Of a stretch of 53,112 bases of DNA, positions 50,784 through 53,112 are shown piece after piece. The position numbers were made by a program, and so were the translations under genes. A model generated the notes under the pieces. The model was not told the DNA's origin. It searched no databases and saw only the letters and a program-made list of their open reading frames with translations. The stretch's first letter is position 1, and each line of letters opens with the position of its first letter. Source of the DNA: a virus; the IMG/VR virus record IMGVR_UViG_3300025816_000016, positions 1 to 53,112 of that record; one strand, written 5' to 3'.

Positions 50784-51191
50784 TTATTTATTTTCTTTTG
50801 AACTGCCCCCAAAGAAAAAGTCTACTATGGTATTTACCTTGGCACTCATAGCTCCAAATATCGTAGAGATAAATCCTATCTCATACTCCGAAAGCACGAC
50901 GTCGTGGAAGACAAAGTATTTAAACATAATATATGAGAGAGTAAAATATGCTATAGTAAATAAAGCGGCTAAGATTTTTTGTATCAAAGCGTCGTCTTTA
51001 TATAACGACCTGGCATCCTTACGGTCCTCCACCTCTTTAGCAAAAGCTTCACGCTCCGCCTCCAAGAGGATCTTCTTGAGCTCTAACTTCAGAGTCTCCT
51101 TCTCCTCTTTGGTGGTGATAATCTCATCGAGGATACATTCGGCATTCTCTACCACCTTTCCAAAAATACCGCCTAAGAAATTATTCATCAT
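50784..51191 (-). CDS. 135-aa holin-like membrane protein
   Basis: A charged helical N-terminus of about 70 residues precedes two hydrophobic segments (about 73-94, KILAALFTIAYFTLSYIMF; and about 102-125, IGFISTIFGAMSA) and a short polar tail. It overlaps the DUF5675-like gene by 11 bases. Layout and adjacency to a wall-active candidate fit a holin that forms holes in the inner membrane. The long N-terminal helix is unusual for a simple holin. Confidence 0.6.
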   Translation of the reverse strand: MMNNFLGGIFGKVVENAECILDEIITTKEEKETLKLELKKILLEAEREAFAKEVEDRKDARSLYKDDALIQKILAALFTIAYFTLSYIMFKYFVFHDVVLSEYEIGFISTIFGAMSAKVNTIVDFFFGGSSKENK

Positions 51192-51651
51192 AGTCTGTAT
51201 ATTTTATCATAACCTTCTCTCCCCTCTCCAAAGCTTTCGCCACCAGAGGATAAATCCTTTTATAAGCATTACGACTCTTCCCAACCCAACCGTTTTCAGT
51301 GACGATATTATTTTCTTGAGAATCCCCCACGATGAGACAGCCCGCAGTATGTTCATCAGTATTACCGGTATGTATAAGAATATACTCAAAATTAGGAACA
51401 TCAGTGATATGAAGCATGCCACGATGAATATCAGGATATTTTTTATTGTACTTCGCATGCAACCCACCTTTCTTTCTAAATTTTATTTCATATACCCCAG
51501 CTGGGATACGCGTTTCTCCTTTTACTTTTAAAGCCTGGTACTCATCCTCCAAGGTGTAGCACAAGAAAGATCTCCCTACAGGCGTCGTTTCAAAAAGGAG
51601 TCCGGAGGTAGAGTCGGCTTGGGAGCTGAATCGTATTACCTCGAGCTTCAT
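51181..51651 (-). CDS. DUF5675-like lysis-region protein (possible wall hydrolase)
   Basis: 156 aa. LCYTLEDEYQ, IPAGVYEI and YILIHTGNTDEHTAGCLIVG match the DUF5675 pattern. The last motif, H-x-G-x(n)-T-x-GC-x-x-V-G, resembles the catalytic His/Cys of L,D-transpeptidase-fold enzymes. With a holin-like gene next to it, an endolysin role is plausible but unproven for this family. It overlaps the upstream 53-aa gene in an AATGA junction. Confidence 0.72.
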   Translation of the reverse strand: MKLEVIRFSSQADSTSGLLFETTPVGRSFLCYTLEDEYQALKVKGETRIPAGVYEIKFRKKGGLHAKYNKKYPDIHRGMLHITDVPNFEYILIHTGNTDEHTAGCLIVGDSQENNIVTENGWVGKSRNAYKRIYPLVAKALERGEKVMIKYTDYDE

Positions 51652-51809
51652 TTTTTTTCGAAGATCTTAGATATCTTATATCCCGTATAGGCTATAGCCA
51701 GAAGTAAAGATATAAATTGTAAAAACTCATTACACTGGGTTAGAGTAATCCCCAACGCTCCTCCGTTAGCCGCGATAACGCTTACCGTATCTCTCACTTC
51801 TTGTCCCAT
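51648..51809 (-). CDS. 53-aa membrane protein in the lysis region
   Basis: ATG at 51809, TGA overlapping the next ATG. A hydrophobic segment (residues about 29-45, FLQFISLLLAIAYTGY) and basic C-terminus (KISKIFEKK) suggest a single-pass inner-membrane protein, for example an antiholin or accessory lysis protein. No family was recognised. Confidence 0.6.
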   Translation of the reverse strand: MGQEVRDTVSVIAANGGALGITLTQCNEFLQFISLLLAIAYTGYKISKIFEKK

Positions 51810-51872
51810 TTATTTTGTGTAAGTATAAAAAAAATCTTCCGGTCCCGTAGTTGTTGTTGTCCAGTAGTTCAT
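51810..51872 (-). CDS. 20-aa peptide or frameshift extension
   Basis: An ATG at 51872 opens a 20-codon frame (starts MNYWTTTTTGPEDFFY) whose stop abuts the next start. The frame stays open upstream to the end of the 92-aa gene, where it is offset by one base, so it could instead be the tail of that protein reached by a +1 shift. Too short for an independent call. Confidence 0.3.
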   Translation of the reverse strand: MNYWTTTTTGPEDFFYTYTK

Positions 51873-51877
51873 AGGAT

Positions 51878-51885
51878 CAAAGATA
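51878..51885 (-). promoter_or_regulatory. Promoter core TATCTTTG for the lysis genes
   Basis: The minus-strand TATCTTTG is five bases before the ATG of the 20-aa frame and 68 bases before the 53-aa membrane protein. It overlaps the open frame described for the 20-aa peptide. Confidence 0.5.
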
Positions 51886-51891
51886 ATACAA

Positions 51892-52170
51892 TTATCTCCC
51901 CCTTTTCTTAGGAGGGATAACTCCTTTTGATCGAAATTTATTTCCAGGGATCTTAATCTCATCACAGAGATTTTTATGAGATTTAGTTGTCATCCCCTTA
52001 ATAGCCGCTATAGTACGTGGAGTGTCTCCAATCCAAGAGACTATACACACCGTACCGTCGTCGTTCCACGAAGCAGTATCCCAACTATCCTGACGTACCT
52101 GGCTCCAATCGATGAGCCTGGCGTTAGCTACACTAAGCTCCGTATAAACAATGTCTTCTATTCCTATCAT
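51892..52170 (-). CDS. 92-aa hypothetical protein
   Basis: ATG at 52170 overlaps the adhesin stop (ATGA). The N-terminus MIGIEDIVYTELSVANARL is followed by Trp/Asp-rich strands (DSWDTASWNDDGTVCIVSWIGDTP) and a basic C-terminus KKRGR. No family was recognised. Coupled to the tail adhesin gene, so probably late. Confidence 0.62.
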   Translation of the reverse strand: MIGIEDIVYTELSVANARLIDWSQVRQDSWDTASWNDDGTVCIVSWIGDTPRTIAAIKGMTTKSHKNLCDEIKIPGNKFRSKGVIPPKKRGR

Positions 52171-53112
52171 GGCGTGTCAAGTTGTATTATAGGGACGTTT
52201 CGAGGAATAAGGTCGTTTACCGTTCCATTCGGAGCTACGTTAGGTAGCGTTATTAATGAAGGCTCCAACCCATTCATCCTCCACCAACGCTCTAAGTTCC
52301 CACCGCCCACTTGCGTTACGGTGACGTTAGTTATTACGCAGTCTACGTTAGTGTCATTCCTCTTGATAGAGAAATAATCTGATCCGGTAGCCGTTAGAGT
52401 CACAGTATTAAATCCTTCGTCTAAACTTGAGGACTCGTCCCCTCCAACATAAACCTTTATCTTACCACTCCCCGGAGCGTAAGCTACATTACATGTTACA
52501 GTATAAGATTTCCCAGGCGTTATAATCCCTAACTGCTGTAATTCCAAAACAGGGCTTAAAGTATCCGCTACAAATCTTGCACCTCCAACACCACCATAAA
52601 ATTCAACATAGTGAGTAGCATCAGTATTTTCAACAGTCCAATCTTGTCCGACCTCCTTAACTGAGATACTGCTTATAGTTACAAAGTCGGTTGTTGAGCC
52701 GTTATAAGTTCCTATTCTGAAATTCCAATAACCACTCGAAGAAGAACTTGTAAAGTAGAAAGTTTGTGGTGTTCCAGTTATAGCAGTTGGTATTGTAACA
52801 TAAGCCGTACCATTATAGTATTGTAATACGTTTGAATCAGTTAAAGTTGCTGAATATATTGTGTAAGTTACTTTGTATGACTTACTATCATGCGCAACAT
52901 CTATTTGACTTACACGATTATCATTCCCAGTTCCATTGACTGTTGTGATTGTTAATCCGTTTGCATCAAATTTAGCTGCTTTTAGTGGTGTACCATCATC
53001 AATCCAATCCTCTCCGAGTTCTTGGATGGAGATATTGTCTAAGGTAATATCTGAATTTAGAGTGTTATTCCTAAAGATAGATATTTGATTTGAAGCTTGA
53101 GTGAAGTAATAA
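52167..53112 (-). CDS. Adhesin/tail fibre with tandem beta-sandwich repeats, partial
   Basis: The frame is open from the right edge to the stop at 52167 (315 visible codons). Three similar modules end ITLDNISIQELGEDW, VTISSISVKEVGQDW and CVITNVTVTQVGGG, each preceded by a strand like YFTQASNQISIFR, YFTSSSSGYWNFR or YFSIKRND. The pattern resembles carbohydrate-binding beta-sandwich repeats of tail fibres and adhesins. The distal tail probably binds surface glycans. The N-terminus is outside the window. Confidence 0.7.
   Translation of the reverse strand, partial: YYFTQASNQISIFRNNTLNSDITLDNISIQELGEDWIDDGTPLKAAKFDANGLTITTVNGTGNDNRVSQIDVAHDSKSYKVTYTIYSATLTDSNVLQYYNGTAYVTIPTAITGTPQTFYFTSSSSSGYWNFRIGTYNGSTTDFVTISSISVKEVGQDWTVENTDATHYVEFYGGVGGARFVADTLSPVLELQQLGIITPGKSYTVTCNVAYAPGSGKIKVYVGGDESSSLDEGFNTVTLTATGSDYFSIKRNDTNVDCVITNVTVTQVGGGNLERWWRMNGLEPSLITLPNVAPNGTVNDLIPRNVPIIQLDTP

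Noticed and set aside
50683-51531. 282-aa plus-strand frame opposite the lysis genes
   Set aside because: It spans three coherent minus-strand genes and a minus-strand promoter; Ser/Ile-rich translation typical of antisense.
1-53112. CRISPR array, integrase or attachment site
   Set aside because: No regularly spaced repeats of 25-40 bases, no tyrosine or serine recombinase and no repeated tRNA-end sequence were seen.

Overview
The window looks like most of the genome of a virulent tailed phage, probably podovirus-like, that infects a marine Bacteroidetes/Flavobacteriia host. The host assignment rests on repeated TAnnTTTG promoter cores (the Bacteroidetes -7 element), A/T-rich leaders without Shine-Dalgarno sequences, low G+C, and a primase with a VirE-N/BT4734-like N-terminus typical of Bacteroidetes mobile elements. 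I see no integrase, CI-like repressor, DNA polymerase or RNA polymerase here. Both window edges cut genes: groEL on the left and an adhesin-like gene on the right.

Layout. (1) 1-1650, minus strand: the start of a phage groEL, a 36-aa membrane peptide, and a separate 66-aa transcription unit. (2) 1624-2131: a 508-base gene-poor region with a GGCTC pentanucleotide array, a DnaA-box-like site and the promoter for the early genes. (3) 2132-6030, plus strand: about 16 short, tightly overlapping early genes, mostly unrecognised, with two copies of a structured tRNA-shaped intergenic element. (4) 6031-14730, plus strand: a promoter/operator region, then DNA metabolism: two DnaA-domain-IV-like proteins, a Sak3/DUF1071-like annealing protein, a RecE-like PD-(D/E)XK exonuclease, an SSB-like protein, a VirE-N primase-helicase, an SF2 helicase, a VRR-NUC nuclease, tRNA-Arg(TCT) and an HNH endonuclease. 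(5) 14727-53112, minus strand: the virion and lysis half.

In transcription order (right to left) the late half has a partial adhesin, a lysis group (small membrane proteins, a DUF5675-like protein and a holin-like protein), two fibre proteins with a shared N-terminus, a GroES-like co-chaperonin, a 2-oxoglutarate/Fe(II) oxygenase-like protein, TerL, portal, probable scaffold and major capsid protein. Then come four small paralogous virion proteins, two adaptor/ring candidates, a 1643-aa tail nozzle/stabilisation protein with Cys-rich companions, a GNAT acetyltransferase and three putative ejection proteins, ending in a 3123-aa polyvalent protein with an HExxH metalloprotease motif. The TerL-portal-scaffold-MCP order and the character of the nozzle proteins recall crAss-like and related flavophages; this is inference from sequence style, not a search.

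The early and late halves converge at 14727-14730, where opposing stop codons overlap with no visible terminator. Most notable are the phage-encoded GroEL plus a GroES-like partner, the pair of covarying tRNA-shaped RNA elements, the four-member virion protein family, TAACATT repeat clusters in two intergenic regions, and a slippage-prone pentanucleotide array.
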